Below are positions 20,345 to 32,555 of a DNA stretch of 64,000 nt, in pieces. Below the pieces are notes generated by a model that saw nothing but the letters and a program-made list of their open reading frames with translations, did no database searches and was not told the origin of the DNA. Position 1 is the first letter of the stretch, and each line of letters begins with the position of its first letter. Made by a program: the position numbers and the translations under genes. Source of the DNA: Clarkia xantiana subsp. parviflora (Eukaryota > Streptophyta > Magnoliopsida > Myrtales > Onagraceae); contig JAPTYO010000010.1 in NCBI GenBank assembly GCA_036873135.1, forward strand, positions 22,809,772 through 22,873,771. Reading direction: 5' to 3'.

Positions 20345-21316
20345 CTGCAATGCATTAACTTAAGCAATTAGACACTTTAGATAGATTACAGTCACCAACC
20401 CAACAAAAAGCAGCAGTTCCTATATATACCCCGCAACCAGAAGCTACCTTGAACAATAAAACCTAACTAAACAATTCTAGTTGGCCACAAAAATAAATCT
20501 GAGTTTCAAATTCAAATACATACTGTTTTTTCCATGTAAAACAAATTGAATCATCATTTGATTAGATCAATAGCCATATAGATATAACTCTCTAAAGGAA
20601 ATGCAGCATATAAGAAACTTCGCTCGGTTTTGTACAGCCGAAATACAAGGGAAGAAATGTTTCACCTACACAGGATATATATATCACCATTTTACTCAAA
20701 GCACAGCTGAGAAATCCAAATAGCAGCAACCACATGCATATAGATATTTCCATTGTAATTCAAGCTGGTATTATGAAAGTGAAACCTCAATTAGTCCAAG
20801 CATTTAGCAAGAACAATTCATTTTTCTCACGTAGAAGAACACAATTAACTAAATTCAGCTAAGTGACGATACAGATGGCTCGAAAGTCAATTAGCAAGAG
20901 TTTTAGTCTAAATCTAAGAGGGTCGGGGATCAAAGCCATCTCGAATCGGGTGCACTGTGGCAGTCTTTAAGCATTTCTAACTATTGTTCATAAAACTGCT
21001 ATTTTGCAGCAATGATAATAACGTTCAAGATTAAAGGAAGGTGTTTTGGGGGCTATTATACCAGAAACAAGGGGATTCATGTTGGATACGGATGAAGCAG
21101 CAGCTGCAGCAAATTAAGATGTAGCTATCCAGGCATTATATCAATCTTTAGCGAGAAAGACAATCATATTAAACCCTAACAAATCAAAATCGACACTTCT
21201 CGGACAATCATAAAAGAGCAAACGCCGCAGCAATTGCAGAGGAAACACAGTAGATTAACTAAGAGGCGAGAGATCCATCAAACCAGATTCATGAATTTAA
21301 AGCAGGAAGCTCATAC
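20345..21316 (-). other. 5'-UTR intron of the bL31m-like gene (inferred)
   Basis: On the minus strand the candidate donor AAG/GTATGAG is at 21317/21316 and the acceptor TTGCAG ends at 20345, giving a 972-bp intron. The proposed non-coding first exon (about 21317-21415) lacks an ATG. Inferred from splice consensus and position only. Confidence 0.5.
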
Positions 21317-21429
21317 CTTGCTTAGATGACTGGAGCCCTCGTCTTTCCTTGAGATGCCAAGAATTGCCGCCGGACTTCTTTCTCCAAGTTGTGGAGGATG
21401 TAAAGAGTAGTACCCTAGATTTTAATATA

Positions 21430-22236
21430 GGGTAATTTGACGCTTCTCTCTAAAGTATAAGGATCATTTTCCGATCCTATAAATAACTTTGTGTTTTTTT
21501 TTCTTTCACATTCATTAAGATTTAATTAAGATGGATGTGATTAATTTCAAAATTTGCAAAAATCAATCTAAACCATTTTATTATCGACAGTGGTGTTTTA
21601 GAAGTTAAGACAGGTACTCTCATGTGTTTTAACTCTAAAAGTCATAGATTCCAAATCCCTCATAAAGTTATCTTTGTTTGACATATATATCGCGTCAGAC
21701 ATAAGAGGAGTCGAGTGGAACGTAATATAACAGGATGACATCTTGACTATATTAGACTGTTGGTGGAGCTATATTGACGAACTGGTGCATGCGCTGATTG
21801 TTTACTAAGAATAGTCGGAAAAAAATCACAAATTGTGAGCATGTGAGTCAAAATGTTACTTAGCAGACGATGTACATTCCACATTACATCATTCGGTAAA
21901 CTAAATCACGTAATGTGAGATAGATCGTAATATATACAACATATTTTTGAAATCCTGTGAGAATCCTGTAAATCTCTCGTTCATTATTATAATATGATGA
22001 TATTACATTTAAAAAAAAACAAATATAATGTAATACCAAAACCAATATTTTAAAAAAAAAATTATTATTTTTTAGTAAGTAGTGCATAGGCTTTAATCTT
22101 AGTTTAGAATGAGATGTTAGTTTTTTTATTACTTCATCTCTCATCAATTATAAGTAAACAAGGTAATGTACTGTCAATTTTATTTTTTTGCGTACTTCAT
22201 AACTTTATACATGTATAATATTTTTACAAATGAGAA
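21430..22236. other. Intergenic AT-rich DNA upstream of the bL31m-like gene
   Basis: Probably includes the promoter of the minus-strand gene. No coding sequence or clear transposon recognised. Confidence 0.3.
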
Positions 22237-22500
22237 AAATCTAGGGTTAAAACATAACTTGGTTACCTGCGTTCGCTAGTGTGACTGTTTACTTCAAACG
22301 TGCGAGTTTTTGTTACATACGTTTATAAATGTAATTATTTGGTTACATTGAAATCAATTGTCCAAAATACCATTTTTATTTATTTATTTCTTATTCAAGT
22401 TCTTCATGGTGTTCTTCATCAAAATCATGAATTTCACACCAAAAAAAAATCGTTTTTTAATTAAACTCGGTTCGATGCGAACCACTATTTTTTTTGTTGC

Positions 22501-22800
22501 AGGTTCGAAATCAAACCCAACGGCTACAGGGGCTTCGAAATAGAACCCAACAGCTGCAAGGGGGTCGAAATCGAACCCCAGCAGTTGTAAGGGTTCGATT
22601 TCGAACTCAGCAGCTGCTGCGGTTCAAAATTGACCCCAGCAGCTGCAGTGGTTCGATTTAGAACCTAGTTGCTGCAGGTTCAAAATCGAACCCCATCAAC
22701 TGCAAGGGGTTTGATTTCGAACCCAGTAGCTCCAAGAGTTCGATTTCGAACATCACAGCTGCTGTAGGTTCAATTTTGAACTCAATCAGGTTCTCGAGTT
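22501..22800. repeat. Palindromic 29-31-bp minisatellite
   Basis: About ten units with consensus near TTCGATTTCGAACCCAGCAG followed by CTGCAAGGG. Each unit contains two self-complementary words, TTCGAAATCGAA or TTCGATTTCGAA and CAGCAGCTGC, so every unit can form small hairpins. Unit starts lie at about 22501, 22532, 22564, 22594, 22623, 22652, 22678, 22709, 22740 and 22769. Units differ considerably, so the array is old. Confidence 0.8.
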
Positions 22801-22889
22801 CTAAATTCGATTTTACTGGAAAAATCATAGTTTTTTAGACCAATGTTGACGCTATAATTACACGCTTTAGCAATAAAAACATGTTAGTT

Positions 22890-23062
22890 TTCCGGTTTTC
22901 TGAAGCATAGATATTAGATACGTTGCTCATTGTTTAGCTTATTTGATGCTTGAAAAACAAGTATTTGTTTCGTTAATTTTAACATAAAAAAGTGGAAATC
23001 AATGATAGTTGGTATATCTAACATGACCCATAATTAGGACTGTTTTTTAAGTTGTTAACCCT
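22890..23062. repeat. Dispersed repeat family B, copy 1
   Basis: Contains the shared phrases GCTTATTTGATGCTTG, GTGGAAATCAATGATAG and a tail CATGACCCATAATTAGGAC then TTAACCCTT. The same order of phrases occurs at about 24095-24392, 47925-48225 and 48860-48990. Ends in the GGGTTAA-type terminus used by the MULE-like elements here. No coding region. Confidence 0.6.
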
Positions 23063-23239
23063 TAATACAATTATCAAATGCATTAACCATTTGGGTGGTA
23101 CTGAAGCTCAATTTTGGCTCAATTGCTAGTAATGCAGTTGTTGCTTTACTAAATGGCGTTTTTGAGGCTTCACTTATTATCTATACTGTTCAGGTGCTTC
23201 TGTTGTCGGATGGAAATGGGGAGTTCATGAGGGCGATAG

Positions 23240-23705
23240 GGACGGAGCTCGATCTGAGTGATTGTCTAACAATCCCGACCTCCGGATTACGTCTAGAAAT
23301 ACGTGTGACTCCTATATACGCGCGTACGACACGTGTCGGACTCTCCGACGTCAACTCCTTACTCGTCCACGTTCGGTTCACTTTTTCACAACTAATCTGA
23401 CGTTGGACCGTTCAAAATCCGGTCTGATTTTAAGGTTTCCAATAAATAGGGGTCTTGATCATTCATTTCACAACTAAGTTGACGCCGAAGCTTTAACCTC
23501 TCTCTAAACTTTCTCTTTCTAGAATTCTAATTTAAGCTTCGGAGAGGGCTCATCGCACTCCACCCTCTCTGCGTGGTGTGCGACAATGCCCCTCGTGCAG
23601 GTATCCGAAGACGCACGTATCCCGATACGTGCGAAGATCCGTTACCTCGACGACCCAAAGCGCACACACCAGAACCCGACTCTCCATCGAGTGAAGGATC
23701 CAACA
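23240..23705 (+). mobile_element. Ty3/gypsy LTR fragment
   Basis: Closely resembles the LTR at 4783-5724 from the GGACCGTTCAAAA block through the promoter (CAATAAATAGGGGTC), CTTGATCATTCATTTC and CTTCGGAGAGGG to the terminal GGATCCAACA. The promoter region is uninterrupted here. No primer site follows and the 5' end is not recognisable, so it is a solo or truncated LTR. Confidence 0.7.
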
Positions 23706-24640
23706 ACGAGTGTGGTTTAAGACAGGTTAAGTTAAGAATGATATGTTAGAATGTCCTTGAGTGGAGGAGCAGTTATATGCAATATTTAGGAGCAGTTATT
23801 TGCAGTTGACGTAATTTTTGTGTGTGTCTGTTTTGTATAAGAAACCTTTGTATGTGTTTGGATGTTAAGTGAATGAAGATAGTTTTAAATTTCCCGTAGA
23901 TTTCACTTCCTCCGTTCATGATTATCAGTTAAGTATCAACTAACATTCTAAAAAAATGTTTGTGTTGGAATAATACTTGTATAAGTATATATATACTTAA
24001 GAGTGACTAAAAAACATAAGTACATATATTTTTAGGTTAAGAACCAAAAAACATATACAACTATATGTCATGTTTTAAATTATGTTCCAGAATTAAAATG
24101 CTGATATTCAACGCTCAACTATCAGATTTGTTGCTTTTCATCTTTTCGAATGATTTTAAATTAAAATTGGTGTTTTAAGCAACAAAAAAATATTTTCCAC
24201 TTTTTTCTCAAAATTTTAGATTTGTTTATCATGATTTAGCCTTATTTAATGCTTAAAATACATGATTTTGTTATGTTAATTTTAAGAGAAAATAAGTTAG
24301 AACATGAATATCAATATTTTAAATTTAAGATAAAGATTAGCAATATAGTCTATAGGTACGACTGTTTTTAAATTCTTAACCCTATATTTTATTTAAAAAT
24401 ATTATTATTAATAAAGTTCGAATGGGATGGCCGTGTTTTGCCTGAGGTCACGGAATCCGGCCGAGGGTCGCTAGAGTCCGACCATGGTAATACTTTTACC
24501 ACATTACATACATAATAACATGATATTGAAAACATTCTAACTTAGCTTACTATCACACCTAACAAATTTGGGTGGATACATGACTTTGAACAATCATATT
24601 AATGATTTTGCAGCATATGAAGAAGGCTCTTTGCTTATGC
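23706..24640. repeat. AT-rich DNA with dispersed repeat family B, copy 2
   Basis: About 24095-24392 is a second copy of family B (TGCTGATATTCAACGC, TTATTTAATGCTTAAA, then GTACGACTGTTTTTAAATTC and TTAACCCTAT). The rest of the stretch has no recognised feature. Confidence 0.5.
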
Positions 24641-25045
24641 TCATCTTGCAATGCAACCCTGATGAAGAGGCATCAAATCCCTCCACACTGGGGATTCAAG
24701 CTTCTCCTGCAGGACACCATCTGTGAATTCGATCTTGGAGATGATAACAGAGAATATAAACTCAGTACAAGGAAAAGCTAAGAGACCGAGCTGCTGATGT
24801 CCGTACTCTTCGTATGCTTGTTCAAGAAGGTTGCTGAAAATGGGGAGGTTCAAGTAATCAGACCTGATCACTTTCCTAGTGTAAGCTTCACCTATTAGAA
24901 TTGCCACATGACCCGGAGGTACATCTGTTGGCATTTTGCTTCCGCTGGTTGTTCGGGTTACTTTCCACAACATGGTACCCATTCTCTTCAACTTAACAAT
25001 GTTGCTTGTGTCGGATGAGGGATATTGTTGGGTTGGGGAAGACAT
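24641..25045 (-). CDS. SAUR family protein (small auxin-up RNA)
   Basis: A 134-residue single-exon protein. The SAUR core begins at VPPGHVAILIGEAYTRKVIR (residues about 42-61), continues through YLNLPIFSNLLEQAYEEYG and LLAFPCTEFIFSVIISKI, the order typical of the family. SAUR proteins are short, usually intronless, auxin-responsive regulators of cell expansion that inhibit PP2C-D phosphatases at the plasma membrane. The N-terminal 40 residues are Ser/Thr-rich and variable, as in relatives. The usual Gly after EEYG is replaced (GHQQLG). The chosen start is the first Met of the frame. No TATA box was clear. The frame is uninterrupted, so it is probably functional. Confidence 0.85.
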   Translation of the reverse strand: MSSPTQQYPSSDTSNIVKLKRMGTMLWKVTRTTSGSKMPTDVPPGHVAILIGEAYTRKVIRSDYLNLPIFSNLLEQAYEEYGHQQLGLLAFPCTEFIFSVIISKIEFTDGVLQEKLESPVWRDLMPLHQGCIAR

Positions 25046-25500
25046 GATGAAGGGAGGTTCTTCTGTTATTAATGTGGTATTGAAATTGGAAAAGCCATTC
25101 TTTGTCCTGCTACTTATAAACCATCAGAAAGAAAGGTCCATATAGAGTGGATGGTCTTTCCTGTGAAACACTGTAATTTTATTTTTTTTATTTTAATAAA
25201 AAAAGATTGATATCAAAGAGGGCCCATGCTCTCACAATATATTTAAGAGAAAAGGTAGAGCTTCACTCATTCACTTCAGGAAATATATCTATCTCTAAGC
25301 TTATATCTCTTAAATCAGAGTAGTAAGTTTCTACAATTCAAAATAGCTCGAGGAACCGTTACGTGTTACAAAATTAGATTCTGATATACCTGATTTTTTT
25401 AGTGCATCTACAACCCCATTCACTTCCGTTAGACATGTCTGAGTTTATATCTCTTAAACCATAATAACTTCCTACAATTTAAAATGATAAGAATATTTTT
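25046..25500. other. Intergenic DNA upstream of the SAUR gene
   Basis: Expected to hold the SAUR promoter. No TGTCTC auxin-response cluster or clear core promoter is evident by eye. No repeat recognised. Confidence 0.3.
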
Positions 25501-25504
25501 TTAA

Positions 25505-25735
25505 CCATGTAATATGGTGTAGTGGTTCAGCGCTTTATCCATTAACCAGATGTTAGGGGTACAATCTCTGCTAGTGAATATGAGAATGAAAAAATATTCA
25601 TGGCCAACAACTTAACCTTTACAGGCCAACCCATGTACGAGTGGGTATTAGTCTAGGCTTGAAGCAAGCATATTACGGCGCTACGCTCCTGATGGGAGCC
25701 CCCACTTAGGACCATTCTACGGAAAAAAAAAAGGA
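25505..25735 (+). mobile_element. tRNA-derived SINE
   Basis: A pol III box A-like word (TGGTGTAGTGG, about 25512) is followed about 40 bp later by a box B-like word (GGGGTACAATCTCT), then a unique body and a terminal A run (about 25722-25732). Size (about 230 bp) and layout fit plant SINEs. The target duplication was not clear. Confidence 0.6.
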
Positions 25736-25764
25736 CAGACCAAATAGATCTGAAACCACTCGGT

Positions 25765-26010
25765 AACCCATTTTGGTTCAACTGGTTAGCCTGTACGACC
25801 TTGGTATACACGTAAATGTGAGTTACATTGCTAAGGTGGTCAAGTCAAATGGATCTGGGACCACTAAGATGAGGTGATAACCCATTTTGGTTCAACCGGT
25901 AAGCTCTTGGTCCGAACTTGTGAGTTTGGAGTCTGGACAGCCTTGGTATATAATATGCGCGTATATGTGAGTTATTGATATGTTAATATGTATGTAGTAT
26001 AAGAATGTGC
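25765..26010 (+). repeat. Two SINE-like modules
   Basis: The phrase AACCCATTTTGGTTCAAC with GGT and AGC following occurs at about 25767 and 25883. It resembles a tRNA-type box A, and the second copy is followed by a weak box B (GAGTTTGGAGTC). Each is followed by CCTTGGTATA and a GTGAGTTA word. Likely fragments or a tandem insertion of another SINE family. Similar tails occur near 27290 and 28095. Confidence 0.45.
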
Positions 26011-26109
26011 CGAATGTTTTCTCCCATAAGTTCGGATATATGAGATAGTTGGTTAAGACACATGTCTTATTATTAACATTAATGGGACGTGGATGTCGGG
26101 GCAACTGAA

Positions 26110-26968
26110 TGTCGGCCCGGATGTCTATCCCACGGGTGAAATTCTTCTCCTAACAATCTGTTTCCTTTCGCTCTTCCCGTAATCCGCTCCTTCGCTGACA
26201 TGCACGAGAGGTAAGCCTGGGTGGATCCGACGAAACTTCTCCCATGCTTAAATAAGTACAGTTTTCTAGAGAGATAAACTAGAGAGGAGTGAGAGCTCAA
26301 ATATGCAAGAATTCATCATGTGTCAAATGAGAGGTCTTGAGCCCTATATAAAGGCCTCAATGGGGATTAAGTCAGCTAATGATGTCATTAATCCCTAAGC
26401 GTATTTTATTAATAAATAATGAAGATTTTAAACTCTTGTAAACATGAGAGAGTTCGTAATATTGTGCAAGGATCGTGTGCGTGTGCGTGTGCGTGTGCGC
26501 GATGCGTCGCCGAGTTTTTCAAAAGCGCGGTCCGGACGGATGTCGCCCAGACATAGAGTGCACCTCTCGGTCAGACGACTAGTCCGACCGAAGGAGTGCT
26601 CAGATCGGACTTGGTAGTCCGATTTGAGCATGCATGGATCGGACTAGGTATTCTGATCTCTACATGCAAGGACATCCATCCTTGCATGCAAGGATCAGAC
26701 TACCACGTCCGATCTCTACATGCAAGGATCAAACGTGGTGGTCCGATCCTTGCATGCATGCAAGGATTCGATATTTACATCCAATCCTTGTATGCAAGTA
26801 AGGGTCGGACTATCTATGGACCGGGCGAGCGTTTTTTTTTTTTGTCCGGGTCGTTTTAGCTCGTGGGTGGCGTGTTCGGGTCAATATTTCGATTTGCAAT
26901 CGTGTACGAGGTTATCGTGGCAATTAAATCCGAACTAAAACATGTTCAAATTGGGTGTATATCCATCA
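26110..26968 (+). mobile_element. Probable Copia LTR with primer site, mostly solo
   Basis: A TATA box (CCTATATAAAGGCCTC) lies near 26343. The proposed end TATATCCATCA (26968) is followed by GTATCAGAGC (about 26974), the classical Copia initiator-tRNA-Met primer site. The proposed TG start at 26110 is uncertain. The second half is a repeat-rich region built of GATCGGACT/AGTCCGATC and TGCATGCAAGGATC words. No gag or pol follows. Confidence 0.5.
26590..26820. repeat. Inverted/direct repeat cluster of GATCGGAC and TGCATGCAAGGAT
   Basis: About six copies of GATC(G/A)GAC or its complement alternate with six or more copies of TGCATGCAAGGAT, both orientations. A (GTGTGC) microsatellite lies just before it (26470-26500). 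Confidence 0.7.
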
Positions 26969-27341
26969 AACATTGTATCAGAGCACATGTTAAATTCTTG
27001 GTATAACGTCATTTTAAATGAGAAAAAATGTTACATCCTATTAAATAGAATTTGACGCCCATTATTTAGGCCAATTGAGATCAAGGCCGAGGTGGTCAAA
27101 TATGTTTAGATTTAATGGAGGTTGACCGATGTGACCTGTTATGTTTAGACCCAAATGAGATCAAGCCCGAGGTGGCTGGGAGGATGTTGATACGTTGTAT
27201 AAATAAACTATAAAAGTGTGCTAAATATCTTTACACATAAGTTAGGACTTATGTAACTGTTGGTTAAGGCGTACGTTTTATTATTAAAATGAGTTACTTG
27301 CTGATATTTTATGCATCTAGATTGAGTCTTTAATGTATGAG

Positions 27342-27985
27342 TAGGGATGGCAATGGGCCGGGTTTTATCTGCCCCACAGATAAACTGCACCATATACAAA
27401 TACGAATACATGCACTATGGATCCACGGTGTTAATGTGTATTTTTTAATTAATCCACGTGGATATGGGTTGGATATGGATTAATTAGTGGATAATCCATA
27501 TTATTCTTTTTTTTTGTGGTTGATCGGCCACGAATCATATCAGCTACTTTCACGACTCCGACCGGCCATTGCCACTAATTCAACCGGCCACCACCACCAC
27601 TCCGGCCGACCACCGCTCAACTCCGGCGACCACCACCCAACTCCGATGACCACCACGACGATTCCAGTCGGAGACCACCACCACGACTCCGGCCGGTCAC
27701 CGCACTGACTCCGGTGACCACCACCCCGACTCCACCGACCACTACTCTCCTCCGGCCGGCCACCACTCTACTCCGGCCGGCCACAACCCCGAATCTGGAC
27801 GGCCACCACCGACTTCATCGACACAATATGGTGCGGTGCGAGTAACCGTATTGTGTCGCGGTGTGGATATGGGTGATCCACAAAATCTTACATGAATATA
27901 GATTGGATATGAATTACATGAAAAGTATGCGGTGCGGATATAGTTGTGTGTTAAAATTGTGAGTTTTGACCCATTGTCATCCCTA
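27342..27985. mobile_element. hAT-type non-autonomous element
   Basis: 644 bp with ends TAGGGATGGCAATGGG and CCCATTGTCATCCCTA. Flanks share TATGAG (imperfect duplication, TGTATGAG and ATATGAGT). The inside holds many degenerate CCGGCCGACCACCAC words (27560-27810), giving incidental open frames. Its ends match the other hAT elements in this window. Confidence 0.7.
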
Positions 27986-27989
27986 ATAT

Positions 27990-29168
27990 GAGTCCCTAAT
28001 CAAACCAAATAGAGTGATGGGTCTTTCCTGTGAAATACTGTACGATTTGGTTGGTCAGGCCAAATGAACCTGGAGGGACCACTCGGTTGCCGTATATGTG
28101 AGTTAGTTGCTGATATTTTATGCATGTAAATTGTCTGGGTCCCGAGTGGAATCAATGAATATCATCAAGTCTCTATCTACTACTATTCCCTTCTCACATT
28201 ATGGAATGTGCTAGACAGACTGTCACTGCCTGAACTGAAGGAGACGGGACAGGATCGAACCATATGATGTGCCGGAGTTGACATAACACAACGTAGCCAG
28301 AACAATAATTTATAAATATCAATCGAACTATTCGGATTGGAGATATTTTGAGAAATGATACGGTCTAGCCGTGGCGGTTCGATTACGGTCCGGTTGTATT
28401 TAAGTGATATGATTTGTATTTTTTAATAACTTACAAATCATTTTATTATTTAGACAGAGTCGGATTGTGGTCGAATCCAGGGACGGAGTTACAATGAGAC
28501 GTCCTCAACTTTTGTAATGTGCAATTTTTACTAAAATATATGTAATTATTGTCAATTTGACCTTTTAAATTCTTACATTTGGTCCTTCAATTTTTTATAC
28601 TAATTATTTGTCTATAACTCAATTCTTGCCCCCTAAACAGAAGTTCTGTCTTCGTCCCTCAGACCCCTACGATCGAACTATTTATCATTTTTCAAATACT
28701 TTGAGGGTTAATAACCAAATTGCTACCTGAATTTTAATTAAATTACAAATTGCTGCCAGGACTTTTTATATACCAGAACTTCCAATTTTTAAGCAAATTA
28801 TGATCTCTGTTACAAATTATGTTAAATTGGACATAAAATTGGGTCACTTAATATGTCCCCAGTAAGAATTCGGTTATAGATAGAAATTATTGCAACAAAA
28901 TATATTTAGTTGGACATTCAATTGGACATTCACACAATGCTAATAGTATCTTTCACTTGCTCGTCAAAATGAATGTTGTTGCAATCCTTTCAACTATGTA
29001 ACGAATCCATTTTGAGTATGTATATAAAACTTCATCTGGTGAGAACTTATTTCCTTTCTGTTCAATTTGACAAGAATTATAGTAGTAATTTTTGTTTGGA
29101 AATTGAAAATACATATAACCAATTAAAAAAAAAAATTAAATAATAATTTATAATTAAGTCAAAATATG
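27990..29168. other. Intergenic DNA with a small inverted-end element
   Basis: At about 28478-28662 a segment starts CAGGGACGGAG and ends CTTCGTCCCTCAG, suggesting a short TIR element; no duplication was confirmed. The rest is AT-rich without recognised genes. Confidence 0.35.
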
Positions 29169-29173
29169 AAAAT

Positions 29174-29359
29174 TGTTGTGAAACAAGAAAAGTAATACGA
29201 GAGATGTATATAATTCATATGTACAATGACCATTTATATAGGGTTTACATGGACTTGGGGAGCAAGAAATCTATCTACATGATATTTACAGATAATACTA
29301 TTTACAGATAATATCTACTCTATAGATAGCGAACATCCACTACATATATATTCATAACA
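29174..29359 (-). repeat. 3' LTR of the old copia element
   Basis: 186 bp, TGTTGTGAAAC to TTCATAACA on the plus strand. Next to the polypurine tract at 29360-29369. Confidence 0.85.
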
Positions 29360-29569
29360 CTCCCCCTTTGATGTACATAAGGGAATTGTGCCTCGTTAAA
29401 AACTTACTAGAAAAAACCCATTAGGATAAAAATCTAGTGAAGGAAAAATAGTACACAATTATGGATCATTTTTTTAAGCTGCCTCGTTAAAAACTTTTCC
29501 AGGAAAACCCCGTGGGACAAAACCTTGGTTAAGGGAAAAAAAGTGCAGCGGTGTAGATTCTCCCCCTGA

Positions 29570-29860
29570 TGATGACATGTAATCTCATTAAGTCGACGCT
29601 ATCCAATCTTGTTCACCAATATTCCAAGTGTCGCAATCGGCAAAGCCTCCATGAAAATATCTGCTAAATAATCACTTGAACAAATTTTTCGGATGGTAAC
29701 TTCACGTTTCTTCTTAAGATCATGGGTGAAGAATAACTTGAGAGAAATGTGTTTCGCCATGTCTCGTTTGATGTAACATTCTTCAATCTGAGTTATATAA
29801 CTTGCATTATCCTCACATAGACAATATAATGGTACCTTTGAAAATTTTACATCTTCGTGA
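29570..29860 (-). pseudogene. Copia RNase H remnant
   Basis: On the minus strand the frame can be followed as FFTHDLKKKREVTIRKICSS, then SSDYLADIFMEALP and an ending near LVNKIG, the order at the C-terminus of Copia polyproteins. Stops and frame changes interrupt it upstream. Only this end of pol is recognisable by eye. Confidence 0.7.
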
Positions 29861-32489
29861 TATAACTTGCATTTGCGTAACCTACTAATTTAGGGCTTGA
29901 TTCAATCCGATAATAAACTCATGTAATTCGTCCCTCGGAGATACATAAATATTTTCTTTACTTTGTTCAAATTTCACTATATTAGTGAAGAACTAAATAT
30001 TGCTTATTACCAATAATATATCATGTCCTTTGTAATTAGCAAGATACATTAGCGCCCCTGTAAGGCTGTAACACTGTATAAGGTATTTCTAGACCCTTAT
30101 ATTTTTCATTAGTCCCACGAGGACGGAAAATATATATATATATATCCATATCCAACGATCTTATAACTCAATAGATGCAGTCTATCTATGTAAAATATAT
30201 TTAAGACATTTTTATAGGACAAGAATATTATTAATCAATATCTTATGTACTCGATCTTCGGGCCGAGCCAAACCTTTGTCATTTCAATATATTTTTCTGA
30301 ATTTAACATCATCAATAAGTTGATTGTATTTAAAAACTCTACATGAGTTTCTATATATTCAAATTCTCCCTTTATGCGATACCCCTTTCGGCTATAGCGT
30401 GATCAATTCAACTTATCAAAATATGAGTTTTCTTGATTCACATATTAGCATATGATGCAACTTAGCTCAAATGAGCTATACAGTGTGGAGAATATAACAT
30501 ATCAGCCTATATTATTTCAAACGGTACAATATTTTTATTATCCAACATTCTTGGAAAATTTTCCAAGCTCGCATTTTAAATCATTATGGGATTTCACTAT
30601 TAAATTAGCCACCCAAATAGCTTATAAATAATTCATATGTGAGACGTTTTTAAAACTTTTTATGTACTGTCAACATATTAATATATTTGAAGGTGATTGC
30701 TCCACTAAATGATCCATATAATAATTGTCAGGATTCTGAATATAACATTTGTACCACAGGCTGTGCGTATATATCTTACGACACAATTTATTTATGCCAG
30801 AATGCACTAGCTTCCAACTTCTGCATTTTTTATGCTAATACTTGCGTCTTTTCAAACATTGGCAAATCATAATGATTCTTTGACATATTGAGCTCAAAAT
30901 CATCATCTTGATTTATGTTTTCGCCTATAAATATATTCAAAAATGTTGTCGACAACTTTATATTTCACGATTCCATCACTTCCCATTAATGACATAACTC
31001 ATTGAGATCTCTTCATTGTAATAACTTTCAGGAACCTGAACCACTTATGGGGTTTCATATTTAGTTATGTCTTTACTCATTTTTGGGAAATCACCTCCAT
31101 AATAAGACCATATTTATCTATTTTCTTTTCATGCTCCATTCTTCTTTAAAAAAATGTTTGGAACTGATATCACACGCTTCAGGCGTGAATTATTTTTCAT
31201 TATAATTTGTCATGTCATGACATTTCAAATTGGAGCATTTGCAGCTAATACTTGACTTATGACTTTCTGGGTCTCATAAAGTCACTTAATTTGCAGTATT
31301 TGTAATATTTATCTCTTTGAACTTCATGTTCATATTTTCATAATGCAAGGATCTATGAGATAATAACAAAATATTTTTTCAGTCAATCTATTTTTTGTCA
31401 GCTGCTTCTTTTCTCCCCCTAATGTTGGGAAAAGTTGTTCAACAATGACAACATTCTTGCTTTAAATACATATATCAACCATTGTTCTCAAATAATTGAT
31501 TTATTGACAAAATATTTTTCCCAACATTCCAGACCCAAATTTGTGCGTTGAGGTGGAGCAATTCAAACACATATAGCACATCATAAAATTTATATATGAG
31601 AATTTTGTCTTTTCACAAAAAAAAAAATGGTGTGAATTGGGGGAACTATTATTTACCATTGGCTTGATGCACAAATATAATGCTGCTTCCATAATAGCAT
31701 GCATTTATACATAATTTGCTCTCATTGGTAGCAGTTTAGCTATTTAACTGGAGGTTCTTTGTAACTTTCATACTAAACTGCAAATATTGACAATGAATTG
31801 TCTAATTCTTATAATAAATTATTAACTTTCAATATCATCATCATCATTCTTTATGATATAATTTGTAAATTTGCAATTCATAATCAACGCACATGTGACC
31901 ATATTGTAGATGCATCTTTCAAAATAATATATCGGTCCATATGGCAGGTGAACGGGCCCATATTCACATTTATAATTTCCATAAATAACATGATTTTATC
32001 CCGAACTTAGTTGATGATGATCACATTATGAACTTTGAGAGCAAGCATCGTAATGATTTATGGAGAATATTCAGGTTCTTCGAAATAATATTTTGCACAT
32101 CGTAAGTGATCCAGAATGGTCTGTATCCGGTCACGCCAAATATTGAATTATATGGGTAAAACTTCTGGTTTACCTCTATGCATCAGTAAACTTATGGTTT
32201 AAATGATATGCATATCCTTCATATTATGTAAGAGATATAACATGTATCTCTTATTATACATTTCACATGTTATTATTTTATTCGTCTTCATCATAATGAT
32301 GATTGTAGAGTACTTTCATTCTTTATAATAATAGATAAAGTATATGAAGCATATAAATAACATTAATAAAAAAAAATGCATAAACGTAAAATAAACAAAT
32401 AAATAACTTCGTATAAAAACTCGATTTCATGATCCTCAGATCATTTATAGCTCAAACAAAATTTTAGGATCTTCATTATCCTTATTTGT

Positions 32490-32505
32490 AACTCAATATC
32501 TTTAA

Positions 32506-32555
<50 letters not shown>

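Noticed and set aside
22501..22800. CRISPR-like array
   Set aside because: Units are contiguous and drifted, without unique spacers, and the DNA is a plant nuclear genome.
25505..25735. True tRNA gene
   Set aside because: Box A and box B are present but no cloverleaf can be drawn and an A tail follows a longer body; it fits a SINE.
27487..27708. His/Pro-rich frame
   Set aside because: Generated by CCACCAC repeats inside a hAT element.
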